From: Mordavella massiliensis
GTDB taxonomy: Bacteria; Bacillota; Clostridia; Lachnospirales; Lachnospiraceae
NCBI RefSeq assembly: GCF_016901695.1
Contig: NZ_JACJKS010000008.1
Location: 62,001 to 126,000 of the forward strand
Direction: 5' to 3'
DNA length: 64,000 nt
The notes under the pieces were generated by a model, which saw nothing but the letters and a program-made list of their open reading frames with translations, was not told the origin of the DNA and did not search any database. The stretch's first letter is position 1, and each line of letters begins with the position of its first letter. A program made the translations under genes and the position numbers. Positions 8,874 to 18,235 of this stretch are shown piece by piece.

Positions 8874-10235
8874 ATGCCAAAAACCATGTCCCAGGACGAA
8901 AAATACAAGATGATGACGGAGGATCCCATCCCCGGCCTCATCGGCCGCCTTGCCGTTCCCACCATCATCAGCATGCTCATTACCTCATTCTACAATATGG
9001 CCGACACCTTCTTTGTCGGCCGGATCGGCACGAGCGCCACCGCGGCGGTGGGGATCGTCTTCCCCGTCATGGCCATCATCCAGGCGCTCGGCTTTTTCTG
9101 CGGGCACGGCTCCGGGAACTCCATCTCCCGCCACCTCGGCTCCCGGGATGAGCAGGCGGCCGGGGAGCTGGCAGCCACCGGTTTTTTCCTGGCCTTCGCC
9201 CTGGGGATCCTTCTGATGATCCTGGGCCTTGCCTTCCTGGAGCCCCTGTCCCGCCTGCTCGGCTCCACGGACACGATCCTGCCCTACACGAAGGACTACC
9301 TGCGCTATATCCTGCTGGGCACGCCCTACATGACGGCCCAGCTCGTCCTCAACAACCAGATCCGCTTCCAGGGAAACGCCTTCTTCTCCATGGTCGGCAT
9401 CACCACGGGAGGCGTGCTCAACGTGATCCTGGATCCTGTTTTCATCTTTGTCCTTGACCTGGGGATCTCCGGCGCGGCCATCGCCACCATCCTCAGCCAG
9501 TTCATCAGCTTCTGCCTCCTGCTGGCCGGCGTGCGCATCTCCGGCTGCGTGCCCGTCCGCGTCCGGAACGTGCGGTTTACGGCAAAGCGCCTCCGGGAGA
9601 TCACAGGAGGCGGCCTTCCCTCCCTGTTCCGGCAGGGGCTGGGGAGCGTTGCCACGACTACCCTGAACATCGCGGCCAACCCGTACGGGGACGCCGCCAT
9701 CGCGGCCATGTCCGTCGTCAGCCGCATCATGATGTTCGCCAACTCCGCCCTGATCGGGTTCGGCCAGGGCTTTCAGCCCGTGTGCGGGTTCAACTACGGG
9801 GCCGGGAAAAACAGCCGTGTGAAGGAGGCATTCTGGTTCTGTGTGAAGGTTTCCACCGTCGCCCTCCTGTTTGCGTCCATCCTGTGCGGGATCCTCTCCG
9901 GGCACCTGATCGGGATCTTCCGGGACGATCCGGACGTGATCCGCATCGGCACGGCCGCCCTCCGCTTCCAGTGCGTCACCTTTGTCCTGAGCGGCTGGAT
10001 CGTCATGAACAACATGATGATGCAGACCATGGGAAAGACGCTGCCCGCCACCGTGCTGGCCGCCTCCCGGCAGGGCCTGTTCTTCATCCCCGCCCTCCTC
10101 ATCCTGCCCCGGTTCCTGGGGCTCCTCGGCATTCAGTGCGCCCAGGCGGTGTCCGACGTCCTCACCTGCATCCTGACGACCGTCATCAACCGGAAGGTCA
10201 TGGGCGGCATGCAGGACGAGGAGGGAGCCGCCTGA
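8874..10235 (+). CDS. MATE family efflux transporter
   Basis: A 453-residue transporter with about 12 predicted membrane helices. The opening MTEDPIPGLIGRLAVPTI, then NMADTFFVGRIG, and the repeat-half motif PSLFRQGLGSV are typical of the MatE family (cation-coupled export of drugs or metabolites). Start set at the ATG at 8874 after AGGAAG. It is transcribed against the neighbouring minus-strand genes. Its stop is separated from the convergent dinB stop by a single base, and no terminator is visible there. Confidence 0.9.
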   Translation: MPKTMSQDEKYKMMTEDPIPGLIGRLAVPTIISMLITSFYNMADTFFVGRIGTSATAAVGIVFPVMAIIQALGFFCGHGSGNSISRHLGSRDEQAAGELAATGFFLAFALGILLMILGLAFLEPLSRLLGSTDTILPYTKDYLRYILLGTPYMTAQLVLNNQIRFQGNAFFSMVGITTGGVLNVILDPVFIFVLDLGISGAAIATILSQFISFCLLLAGVRISGCVPVRVRNVRFTAKRLREITGGGLPSLFRQGLGSVATTTLNIAANPYGDAAIAAMSVVSRIMMFANSALIGFGQGFQPVCGFNYGAGKNSRVKEAFWFCVKVSTVALLFASILCGILSGHLIGIFRDDPDVIRIGTAALRFQCVTFVLSGWIVMNNMMMQTMGKTLPATVLAASRQGLFFIPALLILPRFLGLLGIQCAQAVSDVLTCILTTVINRKVMGGMQDEEGAA

Positions 10236-10236
10236 T

Positions 10237-11505
10237 CTACTGCGGCCCGTCCGGCTCCTCCTCTTCCTTTCGTTCCAGGAAGCTTCCCCTGGTCACGGCG
10301 TCTGCCCCGTATTTCTTCCGGATCTCATCCAGGGCCCGGGACAGCTTTTCCTGCTTCGCCGCTCTCGCCGCGTCCCTCTCCCCCGATTCCATCTCTTTCT
10401 TCTCCGGCTGCGCCTGGGGCAGGTCGAAGATGCTCATCTGCCATGGTTCGTCCGCGCTCACAAGCTTGGAGGTGCGGATCCCCAGAAGGCGGATGGGGCG
10501 GCCGTCCCACAGCTCGTCAAAGAGCTCCAGGGCCGCCTGGTAGATCCGGCTGTCGCTGGCCGTCTCTGTAAAGAGCTGCTTCTGATGGGAACTGTTCTCA
10601 AAGGTGGCGTACCGGATCTCCACGCTCACCATGCCCGCTTTCTGCTCTGCTTTGCGCAGGCGCCTGCCGACGCTCTCTGCCAGCTTCAGGAGCACCTTCG
10701 CCGCCTCCTCCCGCTCTGTCACATCCGCCGGGAGGGTGGTGGAGTTGCCGACCCCCTTCGCCTCCGTCTTCCAGGTGACCACCGGCGAGTCGTCGATGCC
10801 GTTGGCAAAGTTCCACAGCGTCCGCCCGTGGCTTTTCAGGTGGAGTTCCAGTATGTCCGGGTCCGCCTGCGCAAGGTCCCCGATGGTGCGGATCCCCAGC
10901 TTCGCCAGCGTCTCCACGCTGGATCCGCCGGCCATGTAGAGCTCGCCCACAGGCAGGGGCCACATCTTAACCCGGATCTCCTCCGGGAACAGGGTGTGGA
11001 CCCGGTCCGGCTTCTCGAAGTCCGACGCCATCTTTGCCAGCAGCTTGTTGGAGGAGATGCCCACATTGACCGTGAAGCCGAACGTCTCCCGGATCCTGTC
11101 CTTGATCTCCAAGGCCGCCTGGATGCAGGAGTGGAACCGGTGGGCGATCCCCGTAAAATCCAGGTAGCACTCGTCCACGCTCACCTGCTCGATGTCCGGC
11201 GTGTAGGTGCGCAGAAAGTCCATCAGCTCCCGGCTGTAGGCGCTGTACAGCGCGTGGTCCGGCGGTTCCATGCGGATGCCCGGACATTTGCGCAGGGCGT
11301 TCGCCACCGGCTCCCCTGTGCGGATCCCGTACTTTTTGGCCGGGATGGACTTGGCCAGCACGATCCCGTGCCGGGACTTCTGATCCCCGCCTATGATGGC
11401 GGGAATCGTGCGGATGTCAACCTGCGCGCCGTGCTTTAACTGCTCCACAGCCGTCCAGCTTAAGTAGGCTGAATTGACGTCTATATGAAAGATGATACGG
11501 GACAT
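10237..11505 (-). CDS. dinB: DNA polymerase IV (Y-family translesion polymerase)
   Basis: A 422-residue Y-family polymerase that copies past damaged bases. The catalytic carboxylates are in FHIDVNSAYLSW (about residue 8) and SVDECYLDF. The little-finger domain follows, ending in a charged tail after MSIFDLPQ, a likely beta-clamp-binding peptide (QMSIFDL). The DVNSAYLSW variant replaces the usual DMDAFFAS form; I recall it from other Clostridia. Start at 11505 (MSRIIFHIDV), where AAAGGAGC lies upstream; the upstream open frame has no coding signature. Confidence 0.92.
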   Translation of the reverse strand: MSRIIFHIDVNSAYLSWTAVEQLKHGAQVDIRTIPAIIGGDQKSRHGIVLAKSIPAKKYGIRTGEPVANALRKCPGIRMEPPDHALYSAYSRELMDFLRTYTPDIEQVSVDECYLDFTGIAHRFHSCIQAALEIKDRIRETFGFTVNVGISSNKLLAKMASDFEKPDRVHTLFPEEIRVKMWPLPVGELYMAGGSSVETLAKLGIRTIGDLAQADPDILELHLKSHGRTLWNFANGIDDSPVVTWKTEAKGVGNSTTLPADVTEREEAAKVLLKLAESVGRRLRKAEQKAGMVSVEIRYATFENSSHQKQLFTETASDSRIYQAALELFDELWDGRPIRLLGIRTSKLVSADEPWQMSIFDLPQAQPEKKEMESGERDAARAAKQEKLSRALDEIRKKYGADAVTRGSFLERKEEEEPDGPQ

Positions 11506-11591
11506 GCCTGCTGCTCCTTTCCCCGGATATCCGGCTTTCTCCTTCCATTGTAGCCGGCCCGGTGCAAATGTCAACCGTGTCCGGGCGCAGC

Positions 11592-11630
11592 AAAAGGGAG
11601 ACGCCTCTTTTGAAGGCGTCCCCCTTTTTT
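11592..11630 (-). terminator. Terminator after clpB
   Basis: GACGCC/GGCGTC arms (11600-11605 and 11615-11620) are extended by GGG/CCC and flanked by T runs on both strands (TTTT on minus, TTTTTT on plus). It lies between the clpB stop and the dinB start, so it most likely ends clpB transcription. Confidence 0.75.
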
Positions 11631-11662
11631 GCTGTTACACGTTATACCCCGGGATCTGCGGA

Positions 11663-14266
11663 TCACTTAGCGGCTGTCAGCCCTTCTTTTACCCGGGCCG
11701 TCAGCTTCCCGTCCACACTGTCGATCAGGATCGTGTCGCCGCTTCCCACATTTCCTTCCAGCATCAGCCGGGCTGCCGTAGTCTCCACATTCTTCTGGAG
11801 ATACCGCTTCAGCGGCCGCGCGCCGTACATGGGCTCGTACCCGCCTTCTGTGACCTGCGCCCTGGCAGCTTCCGTCAGCTCGATGCGCACGTCCCTCTCC
11901 GCCAGGCGGCGGTTCACATCCGCCACGAGCAGATCGATAATGCGGGAAATGTTGTCCTTTGTCAGCGGCCGGAACATGATGATCTCGTCCAGACGGTTCA
12001 GGAACTCCGGCCGGAAGTGGGCCCGCAGATCGTCCATGACCGCCGTCTGGCTGGCCTCGCTGATCCTGCCGTCCTGACCGATCCCGTCCAGCAGGTAGGA
12101 GGAGCCGATATTGGACGTCATGATGAGGATCGTGTTCTTAAAGTCCACCGTCCGCCCCTGGGAGTCCGTGATGCGCCCGTCGTCCAGCACCTGCAGAAGG
12201 ACGTTGAACACATCCGGATGGGCCTTCTCCACCTCGTCGAAGAGGACGACGGAGTAAGGCTTCCTGCGGACTGCCTCGGTAAGCTGTCCGCCCTCGTCAT
12301 AGCCCACATATCCCGGAGGCGCTCCGATCAGCCTGGACACGGAGTACTTCTCCATGTACTCGCTCATGTCGATGCGGACCATGTTGTTCTCATCATCAAA
12401 GAGGCTCTGGGCAAGGGCCTTGGCAAGCTCTGTCTTGCCCACGCCCGTGGGGCCTAAGAAGAGGAAGGATCCGATGGGTCTTGTGGGATCCTTGATCCCC
12501 GCCTTGGACCGGATGATGGCTTCCGTCACAAGCTCGACCGCCTCGTCCTGCCCGACCACGCGCCGGTGCAGTTCGTCGGCCAGGTGGAGGGTCTTGCTCC
12601 TCTCGCTCTCGTTCAGCCTGGCCACCGGGATGCCGGTCCACTTGGACACGATCTTCGCGATCTCATCCTCGGTCACGCTCTCGTGCACCAGGGACAGGTC
12701 CTCGTCCTTCACCTTCGCCTCCTCGTCCTCAAGCTTCTTCTGGAGCTGGGGCAGGGTGCCGTACTGCAGCTCCGCCGCCTTCTCCAGGTCGTAGGACTGC
12801 TGCGCCTTCTGGATGTCCGCGCGGATCTGCTCGATCTGCTCCCGGAGCTTCTGGACCCGCTCCACGCTGACTTTCTCATTGTCCCACTGAGCCTTTCTCG
12901 TGGCAAATTCGCTGCGCATCTCCGCCAGCTCCTGCTGCAGATGCTCCAGCCTCTCCCGGCTGAGACGGTCGTCTTCCTTCCTGAGGGCCGCCTCCTCGAT
13001 CTCCAACTGCATCACCCTGCGGCGCATCTCATCCAGCTCCGCCGGCATGGAATCCAGCTCCGTCTTGATCATGGCGCAGGCCTCGTCCACCAGGTCGATG
13101 GCCTTATCCGGCAGGAACCGGTCGGAAATATATCTGTGGGAGAGGGTAGCCGCCGCCACAAGGGCCCCGTCCGTGATCTTCACGCCGTGGAAGACTTCGT
13201 ACCTCTCCTTCAGCCCCCTGAGGATGGAGATGGCGTCCTCCACCGTCGGCTCATCCACCATGACCGGCTGGAACCGCCGCTCCAGGGCGGCGTCTTTCTC
13301 GATGTACTGCCTGTATTCGTCCAGGGTCGTGGCGCCGATGCAGTGGAGTTCGCCCCTGGCCAGCATGGGTTTGAGCATGTTGCCGGCGTCCATGGCGCCG
13401 TCCGTCTTGCCGGCCCCCACAATGGTGTGCAGCTCATCGATAAAGAGGATGATCTTCCCCTCGCTGTTCTTGACTTCCTCCAGCACGGCTTTCAGCCGCT
13501 CCTCGAACTCGCCCCTGTACTTGGCGCCGGCCACAAGCGCGCCCATATCCAGGGAAAAGATGGTCTTGTCCTTCAGCGTCTCCGGCACGTCGCCGCTGAC
13601 GATCCGCTGGGCCAGCCCTTCCACCACGGCCGTCTTGCCGACGCCTGGCTCACCAATGAGGACCGGGTTGTTCTTCGTCTTCCGGGAGAGGATCCGCACC
13701 ACATTGCGGATCTCGCTGTCCCGGCCGATGACCGGATCCAGCTTCTGGTCCCGGGCCCGCTCCACCAGGTCCGTCCCGTATTTATTGAGCGTATCGTAGG
13801 TGGCCTCCGGATTGTCGCTCGTCACCTGCTGGTTCCCCCGGACGGTGGAGAGAGCCTGCAGAAATCCCTCCCTGGAGATGCCCATCTCCCGGAAGAACTG
13901 CTTGATCTCCCGATTAGGGTACTTCAGCATAGCCAGGAAGAGATGCTCGACAGAGACGTACTGATCTCCCATCTGCTTCATCTCGTCCTCCGCGCAGGTC
14001 AGCACTTTATTGAGGTACTGGCCCACATAGGGCTGGCCGCCCTGGACTTTGGGCCGCTTTGCGATGAGCTGCTCCACCCGGTCCGTGACCAGGTTCTTAT
14101 CCAGCCCCATCTTCTCCATCATCTTCAGGATCAGCCCGTCCTCCTGTGTCAGAAGGGCATAGAGCAGATGCTCCTGCTCGATCTCCTGATTGCCGTATTC
14201 CATCGCTGTCTTCTCGCAGTCCTGCACGGCCTGCAGCGACTTCTGCGTAAATTTATTTATATTCAT
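11663..14266 (-). CDS. clpB: ATP-dependent disaggregase ClpB
   Basis: Hsp100 chaperone that rescues aggregated proteins with DnaK. The 867 residues comprise the Clp N domain (1-150), first AAA+ module with [13 protein letters not shown] (about 204-216), a long coiled-coil middle domain (about 405-525), and second AAA+ module with [12 protein letters not shown] (about 605). The middle domain marks it as ClpB rather than ClpA or ClpC. Start at 14266 ([10 protein letters not shown]) with AAAGGAGG 6 nt upstream; an earlier in-frame TTG is less likely. A CIRCE operator and promoter lie directly upstream, so it is expected to be repressed by HrcA. Confidence 0.96.
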   Translation of the reverse strand: MNINKFTQKSLQAVQDCEKTAMEYGNQEIEQEHLLYALLTQEDGLILKMMEKMGLDKNLVTDRVEQLIAKRPKVQGGQPYVGQYLNKVLTCAEDEMKQMGDQYVSVEHLFLAMLKYPNREIKQFFREMGISREGFLQALSTVRGNQQVTSDNPEATYDTLNKYGTDLVERARDQKLDPVIGRDSEIRNVVRILSRKTKNNPVLIGEPGVGKTAVVEGLAQRIVSGDVPETLKDKTIFSLDMGALVAGAKYRGEFEERLKAVLEEVKNSEGKIILFIDELHTIVGAGKTDGAMDAGNMLKPMLARGELHCIGATTLDEYRQYIEKDAALERRFQPVMVDEPTVEDAISILRGLKERYEVFHGVKITDGALVAAATLSHRYISDRFLPDKAIDLVDEACAMIKTELDSMPAELDEMRRRVMQLEIEEAALRKEDDRLSRERLEHLQQELAEMRSEFATRKAQWDNEKVSVERVQKLREQIEQIRADIQKAQQSYDLEKAAELQYGTLPQLQKKLEDEEAKVKDEDLSLVHESVTEDEIAKIVSKWTGIPVARLNESERSKTLHLADELHRRVVGQDEAVELVTEAIIRSKAGIKDPTRPIGSFLFLGPTGVGKTELAKALAQSLFDDENNMVRIDMSEYMEKYSVSRLIGAPPGYVGYDEGGQLTEAVRRKPYSVVLFDEVEKAHPDVFNVLLQVLDDGRITDSQGRTVDFKNTILIMTSNIGSSYLLDGIGQDGRISEASQTAVMDDLRAHFRPEFLNRLDEIIMFRPLTKDNISRIIDLLVADVNRRLAERDVRIELTEAARAQVTEGGYEPMYGARPLKRYLQKNVETTAARLMLEGNVGSGDTILIDSVDGKLTARVKEGLTAAK

Positions 14267-14319
14267 AGTGTAGTCCTCCTTTGCAGAGAAATGTTTCAAG
14301 TTGTTCTATCAACACTATA

Positions 14320-14348
14320 ACAATACCATTCATTGTTAGCACTGTCAA
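14320..14348 (-). promoter_or_regulatory. clpB promoter
   Basis: On the minus strand TTGACA (14343-14348) and TATTGT (14320-14325) are 17 bp apart, about 55 bp upstream of the clpB start. The -35 box lies inside the CIRCE spacer, so repressor binding would block RNA polymerase directly. Confidence 0.7.
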
Positions 14349-14362
14349 GTAATGAGTGCTAA
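14336..14362. promoter_or_regulatory. CIRCE operator (HrcA binding site) of clpB
   Basis: Inverted arms TTAGCACTG and GAGTGCTAA are separated by 9 bp, one mismatch from the CIRCE consensus (TTAGCACTC-N9-GAGTGCTAA). CIRCE is bound by the heat-sensitive repressor HrcA. It overlaps the clpB -35 box. Confidence 0.9.
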
Positions 14363-14437
14363 TTTTTTTAATAATACGATACTTCGTTTCAAAACTTTAA
14401 TTTTTTTCATTTTTTGAAAGTCAGCTCCTTCATACAC

Positions 14438-14483
14438 GTATAAAAGCGGCTAATCGGATCGAACCGACTAGCCGCTTTTATAC
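14438..14483. repeat. Perfect long hairpin in the clpB upstream gap
   Basis: Arms GTATAAAAGCGGCTA (14438-14452) and its exact reverse complement (14469-14483), 15 bp, with an inner TCGG/CCGA pair. No T tract follows on either strand beyond the TTTTATAC of the arm itself. It may be a terminator for the peptidase operon ending at 14748 or a small repeat. The rest of the 14267-14747 gap holds the clpB promoter and an AT-rich stretch. Confidence 0.6.
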
Positions 14484-14513
14484 TATATACTTTAATTATC
14501 TGCTCTTCCTTTT

Positions 14514-14669
14514 CTAAACTGTACCCATAAAAATGGACACGTCCCTTTCATTTATTTCCGGTTTTCGGACATTCTTCGATTTCAGAATCCCTTTTCCCGG
14601 ATACTTCTTTTCTATTTTACCATAAATCTTCCTGTTTGTGTTGTGTCGTTTAGGTATTATAATGGTCGT
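14514..14669 (-). other. Open frame without a start codon, possible gene remnant
   Basis: The minus strand reads open for 51 codons and ends in RDVSIFMGTV-stop, with no ATG, GTG or TTG at its beginning. The stretch is markedly more AT-rich than the flanking genes. It may be the tail of a lost gene or simply chance; I do not recognise it. Confidence 0.15.
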
Positions 14670-14747
14670 TCAGGTGTTTTTGATATAGTTTACTATATAC
14701 CCGGCTGATCTTCATTACATTTTCAGGAAAACAGGTATGCGATATAT

Positions 14748-15626
14748 CTATCCGGCAGTGAACGTCCACATCTCTTTGATCTGATCCTTGATATCCGCAT
14801 AAGTCCACGTCTTCTGCGTGTTGGCGATGCTGAAGGGGTCGTTGAGCGTCACCTGGCCGTCCGCGTACCCGGTGAGTACGAGGAAATGCCCCACGTCCGT
14901 AAAATCGCCGGGCAGCATGCTGCAGATGACCGGATGGCCGGCTCCCAGCTCCGCCGCCAGGGACGCCTCGTCCAGCATGCCCTCCCGGCAGGAGATCCCC
15001 CACTGCCGCGCCGCGCTGTCCATGAGGGCCCAGTACGTGTTGTTCGCCTCATCGATAAACCCGTTCTGCTCGCTGTACTGCACCAGGCGGTATGGGGTCG
15101 CCATCGTATCGCCGGTGAGTCCCACGATCACCATGGACATGCAGGTGGGACCGCAGCCGTTTTCCGCGATGGTCCCGGTGCCGTAGGGCGCGCAGCCCCA
15201 CCTCTCGTCCCACTGCAGATAGTGGGGGATCTGGCCGGCCGCCGCGGGCGCCTCCACAGTATCCGGTATGGGGCGGTCCTTATTCTCCATGTAATTCTGT
15301 ACGAAGTCCAGCGTCTCCTCGTTCTTGTCGATCAGGGCAATGATCCCTTCGGGGCAGCCTTCCTCCTGCGCCTGGGCTTTTACCTGCGCGATCCGGGCCT
15401 GTTTCTCCTCCTCCGGCGTAAGCTGTATCTCTTCTTCCTGCTCCTCTTTCTTCTGCTCTTCCTGCTGCCGCCACGCCTCCCGGGCGGCCTCCTCTTCCTG
15501 TCTGACCTGCGCGCAGTGCAGCGCCGCGCCGCCCGCGATTCCGCCAAGCAGGATCACCGCGGCAATGCCAGGGATCATATATTTTAACGGCCTTTTCTGC
15601 CTGTTGTCATTCCCAATATGTCTCAA
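14748..15626 (-). CDS. Membrane-anchored C39-like cysteine peptidase domain protein
   Basis: A 292-residue protein with one N-terminal membrane helix (about 17-37), a charged E/Q-rich coiled linker (40-85), and a papain-like C39 family domain (about 130-285). The likely catalytic Cys is in AENGCGPTCMSM (Cys158); the His is in DVGHFLVLTGY and the acidic/Asn position in LNDPFS. Such proteins are usually outside the membrane and may cut peptides or peptidoglycan-linked substrates; the target is unknown. The frame begins at a TTG (15626), 6 bp after the lspA stop; the first ATG is at codon 17, inside the membrane-helix region. Confidence 0.75.
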   Translation of the reverse strand: MRHIGNDNRQKRPLKYMIPGIAAVILLGGIAGGAALHCAQVRQEEEAAREAWRQQEEQKKEEQEEEIQLTPEEEKQARIAQVKAQAQEEGCPEGIIALIDKNEETLDFVQNYMENKDRPIPDTVEAPAAAGQIPHYLQWDERWGCAPYGTGTIAENGCGPTCMSMVIVGLTGDTMATPYRLVQYSEQNGFIDEANNTYWALMDSAARQWGISCREGMLDEASLAAELGAGHPVICSMLPGDFTDVGHFLVLTGYADGQVTLNDPFSIANTQKTWTYADIKDQIKEMWTFTAG

Positions 15627-15632
15627 ATCTAC

Positions 15633-16133
15633 CTACCCTTTGTATGCTGTCTGTTCCTGGTTTCCGCTGCCGGACGGGTGTTCCTTCTTCTTCCCGGGCA
15701 GGCCCGCAGGCCTCCCAAGGAGCGCAAGAACAGCGCCGGCGGCAATGCAAAGATCCCCCAGATTAAATGTCAGGCGGGACCATTTCTTCCACCTGCTCCC
15801 AAACGCAAAATAATCCACCACTTTCCCCCGCAGGACGCGGTCAGACAGATTGCTGAGCGCGCCGCCTGTGAGAAGGGCCATTCCGGTCTTCTCAAGGATC
15901 CTGCCCCGCCTCTTAAGGAGCAGGGCGTCCCGGGCCGCGAGGAGCGCGCCAAGCAACGCAGAAAGCCCCGTCACAAGGCGGGGCGATCCGTGCAGCAGCC
16001 CGAAGGCCGCGCCGCTGTTGTACACCTTCCGGAGGAGGATCCTCCCTCCCAGCGTCGGCCTGTCATGCCCCTGCGGCACATTGTCCTCCACATACTGCTT
16101 GATCCGGATGTCCGCCGCTGCAATGGAGAGCAC
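15633..16133 (-). CDS. lspA: Signal peptidase II (lipoprotein signal peptidase)
   Basis: Membrane aspartic peptidase that cleaves lipoprotein signal peptides after lipidation. Family signatures are NSGAAFGLL, GGALSNLSDRVLRGKVVDY and FNLGDLCIAAG, with the two catalytic Asp in NLSDR and NLGD. The start is uncertain. I give the GTG at 16133, but the first helix then looks short and no good binding site is near it. An upstream start would overlap the preceding 96-codon gene, whose stop lies at 16153. Translation may be coupled to that gene. Confidence 0.78.
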   Translation of the reverse strand: MLSIAAADIRIKQYVEDNVPQGHDRPTLGGRILLRKVYNSGAAFGLLHGSPRLVTGLSALLGALLAARDALLLKRRGRILEKTGMALLTGGALSNLSDRVLRGKVVDYFAFGSRWKKWSRLTFNLGDLCIAAGAVLALLGRPAGLPGKKKEHPSGSGNQEQTAYKG

Positions 16134-16152
16134 AGCCGCCGGGAAAAGGCGG

Positions 16153-16443
16153 TTACATCTCCTCTTTGATGCGCACGATCTTCTCTTCGCACTTTTCAAT
16201 CTGCTCATCCCTCTTCTCGATCGCCTCGCACAGGGCGATCATATCCATATCCTGGATCTCGTTCTTTGTGAATTTCTCGTACACGGATTTGCCAATGTCA
16301 ACGAAATCCCGCTGATTTCCTCTCTTCAGAGAGCGGATCTCGCTTTTCAGCTTCTGCACTTCCAGCGTGTCGCCCGTCTTTTTGCTCAGGTCGCTCGCCA
16401 GATCGGATACTTTCTTTCCTAATTGATCAAAAAAATCAGCCAT
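16153..16443 (-). CDS. Small coiled-coil protein of unknown function
   Basis: A 96-residue soluble, highly charged protein (MADFFDQLGKKVSDLASD...). Heptad-like spacing runs almost throughout, so it is mostly helix or coiled coil. It has two cysteines (in IALCEAIE and EKCEEKI) and no membrane segment. The start has a strong AAAGGAGAG site. It lies 19 bp after the subtilase gene and just before lspA, so it is probably in the same operon. I do not recognise a named family. Confidence 0.7.
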   Translation of the reverse strand: MADFFDQLGKKVSDLASDLSKKTGDTLEVQKLKSEIRSLKRGNQRDFVDIGKSVYEKFTKNEIQDMDMIALCEAIEKRDEQIEKCEEKIVRIKEEM

Positions 16444-16462
16444 CTTCCATCTCTCCTTTGTC

Positions 16463-18169
16463 CTAAATCTGTCTCAGCCGCTCCAGTGTCCGGTACAGGT
16501 CCAGCATCCCGTAGCCCCACTCCCTGTTGGGGTACGCATCCTCCGGCCTTTTGCGCGCGCCCAGGATCAGCAGGTTCTTGAGCTGCAGGGTGTCCACGCC
16601 CCGGCTGCCCGTGTACCCGAGGATCCACTCCATCAGAAGGGCCGCCGCCCCGGCTGTGACGGCCACCGCCGCGCTGGAACCGGATCGGACCACATAGCCT
16701 CCTCCCGGCCTGGCTCCCTTTACATTTACGCCCGGCGCGGCAAGATCCGGCTTTTTTATCTCATTTCTAGTATATCCTCTGCCGGAATGAATAGCAACAC
16801 TATTCTCCGCCCCGTTGTAAAAGGCGGCTGTGATGGCGGACCGCACCGCCGACGGCGAGGTGAGGGTGACGTCCGGGTCCGGGCGCAGGAAATACACCTC
16901 CCCGCTCAGGAACTCCTCCACCGGCAGCCAGATGTGGAACTCCCCCTCCGCCAATTGCACCGGTTCCACCGTGATCTTCCAAAGGCCGGGGGCCGGATCC
17001 GTGAACCGGAAAAAGACAAGCTGCGAGTCATTGCGCTCCACAAGCAGCCGGTAGGCCACCGTGACGCGCGTCCCCTCGAAGACGAACTGCTGCTGGGAGC
17101 TTCTGTCCAGGACAATGGGGATCCTGGGGACCACCTCCCCGGAGGGCGAGGTGAGCGACACGGCCAGGATGTTGGGGATGTCCGTCCACAGTTCCGCCAC
17201 AAACCCCTGCACGTGCTCCCCCACGCGGATCTCCGCCTCCGCCCTGTCCTCCTCATCCTGCAGCACGCCCCGGTAGTGGTGGCGCGCGGCCGCCTCGTTC
17301 CCCGTCCCGGTCACAACGCCCCGGTTCACGCTGGAGGCATAGTATTCCAGCGTAAGGGAGAGCGGCGTCGTCCCGTTGTGCCCGCCCAGGGAACTGCCGA
17401 GGGCGATGCACAGCACAAGGGGAAGGTCCCGCTTCCGGGCCAGATCTGCCAGGTACCGGATCCCCAGCATGATGTCGTTCTCCTGGAAGCAGACGGCGTC
17501 CGGGGCGATGCAGTAGAACTCCCGCAGGTACTGCTTTGCCCCCTTCAGTCTGACCGCCGCGATCACAGCCTCCGGGGCCGCCCCCAGGAACTGTTCCTCC
17601 TCCCCCGCGCCGCCGGCGGCCAGGCTGGCAATGTAGGTGCCGTGCCCGTCCTCGTCCCGGCTTGGCACGACCGCGTACGGATCCCCGGACGCAAGCGCCC
17701 GGTCGATCTCCTCCCGGCTGTACCCGGTCCCGTAGGAGAGCCCCTCCGGCGGGTCCCCGTCCTGCTGCGTCTGATCCCACAGGCCCTCGATCCGCGTGCT
17801 CCCGTCCAGGTTCCGGAACGCGGGGTGGGTGTAGTCGATCCCGGTGTCCACGAACCCGATCATCACCTGTTCCCCCATCAGTTCCAGGGTCGGGTAATTC
17901 TGCACCGCCGTGACGCCCGCCTGCTCCATAGCGGCCATATCGAGCAGGGCGTAGCACCTGGGGACAGAGCCGTAGGTAAAGCGGCCGAATTCCAACGGCT
18001 CTGCCTGGGACTGCTCCACATAGACCACATCGTAGCCCGCCTCCGTCGTCTGCCGGCAGAGCTGCTCCTCAGGGACAGAGATATCCGGCGGGATGCGCCG
18101 GGAAGAGACGATGAAGTCCCGGTACTCCTCTGAGAGGATGCGCCGGCGGCATATCCGATTGTCCGGCAT
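16463..18169 (-). CDS. Subtilisin-like S8 serine protease of the Csp type
   Basis: A 568-residue protease with no signal peptide. The triad is visible: Asp108 in GFVDTGIDYTHP, His176 in DEDGHGTYIA and Ser499 in SGSSAAVAVTAG (GSS in place of the usual GTS). About 200 residues with beta-rich character (about 300-500) are inserted before the Ser, as in the jelly-roll of clostridial Csp proteases that activate the spore cortex lytic enzyme SleC. A germination role is an inference; here the neighbours are clpX and lspA, not sleC. The start at 18169 has GAGGTGG 8 nt upstream, and an in-frame ATG at 18190 is possible. That binding site lies inside the clpX terminator stem. Confidence 0.82.
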   Translation of the reverse strand: MPDNRICRRRILSEEYRDFIVSSRRIPPDISVPEEQLCRQTTEAGYDVVYVEQSQAEPLEFGRFTYGSVPRCYALLDMAAMEQAGVTAVQNYPTLELMGEQVMIGFVDTGIDYTHPAFRNLDGSTRIEGLWDQTQQDGDPPEGLSYGTGYSREEIDRALASGDPYAVVPSRDEDGHGTYIASLAAGGAGEEEQFLGAAPEAVIAAVRLKGAKQYLREFYCIAPDAVCFQENDIMLGIRYLADLARKRDLPLVLCIALGSSLGGHNGTTPLSLTLEYYASSVNRGVVTGTGNEAAARHHYRGVLQDEEDRAEAEIRVGEHVQGFVAELWTDIPNILAVSLTSPSGEVVPRIPIVLDRSSQQQFVFEGTRVTVAYRLLVERNDSQLVFFRFTDPAPGLWKITVEPVQLAEGEFHIWLPVEEFLSGEVYFLRPDPDVTLTSPSAVRSAITAAFYNGAENSVAIHSGRGYTRNEIKKPDLAAPGVNVKGARPGGGYVVRSGSSAAVAVTAGAAALLMEWILGYTGSRGVDTLQLKNLLILGARKRPEDAYPNREWGYGMLDLYRTLERLRQI

Positions 18170-18171
18170 AG

Positions 18172-18214
18172 AAAAAACCACCTCATACACTCTTCTTTCC
18201 AGTATATGAGGTGG
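18172..18214 (-). terminator. clpX terminator overlapping the next gene's ribosome-binding site
   Basis: On the minus strand, arms CCACCTCATA and TATGAGGTGG (18205-18214 and 18178-18187) form a stem followed by TTTTTT (18172-18177), 20 bp after the clpX stop. The 3' arm contains GAGGTGG, the ribosome-binding site of the subtilase start at 18169. Confidence 0.8.
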
Positions 18215-18235
18215 GAGAAAGTCTGTGTCTGCCGC

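Noticed and set aside
12566-14320. Plus-strand open frame of 584 codons opposite clpB
   Set aside because: Antisense shadow of ClpB with biased Leu/His/Arg composition and no binding site or motif.
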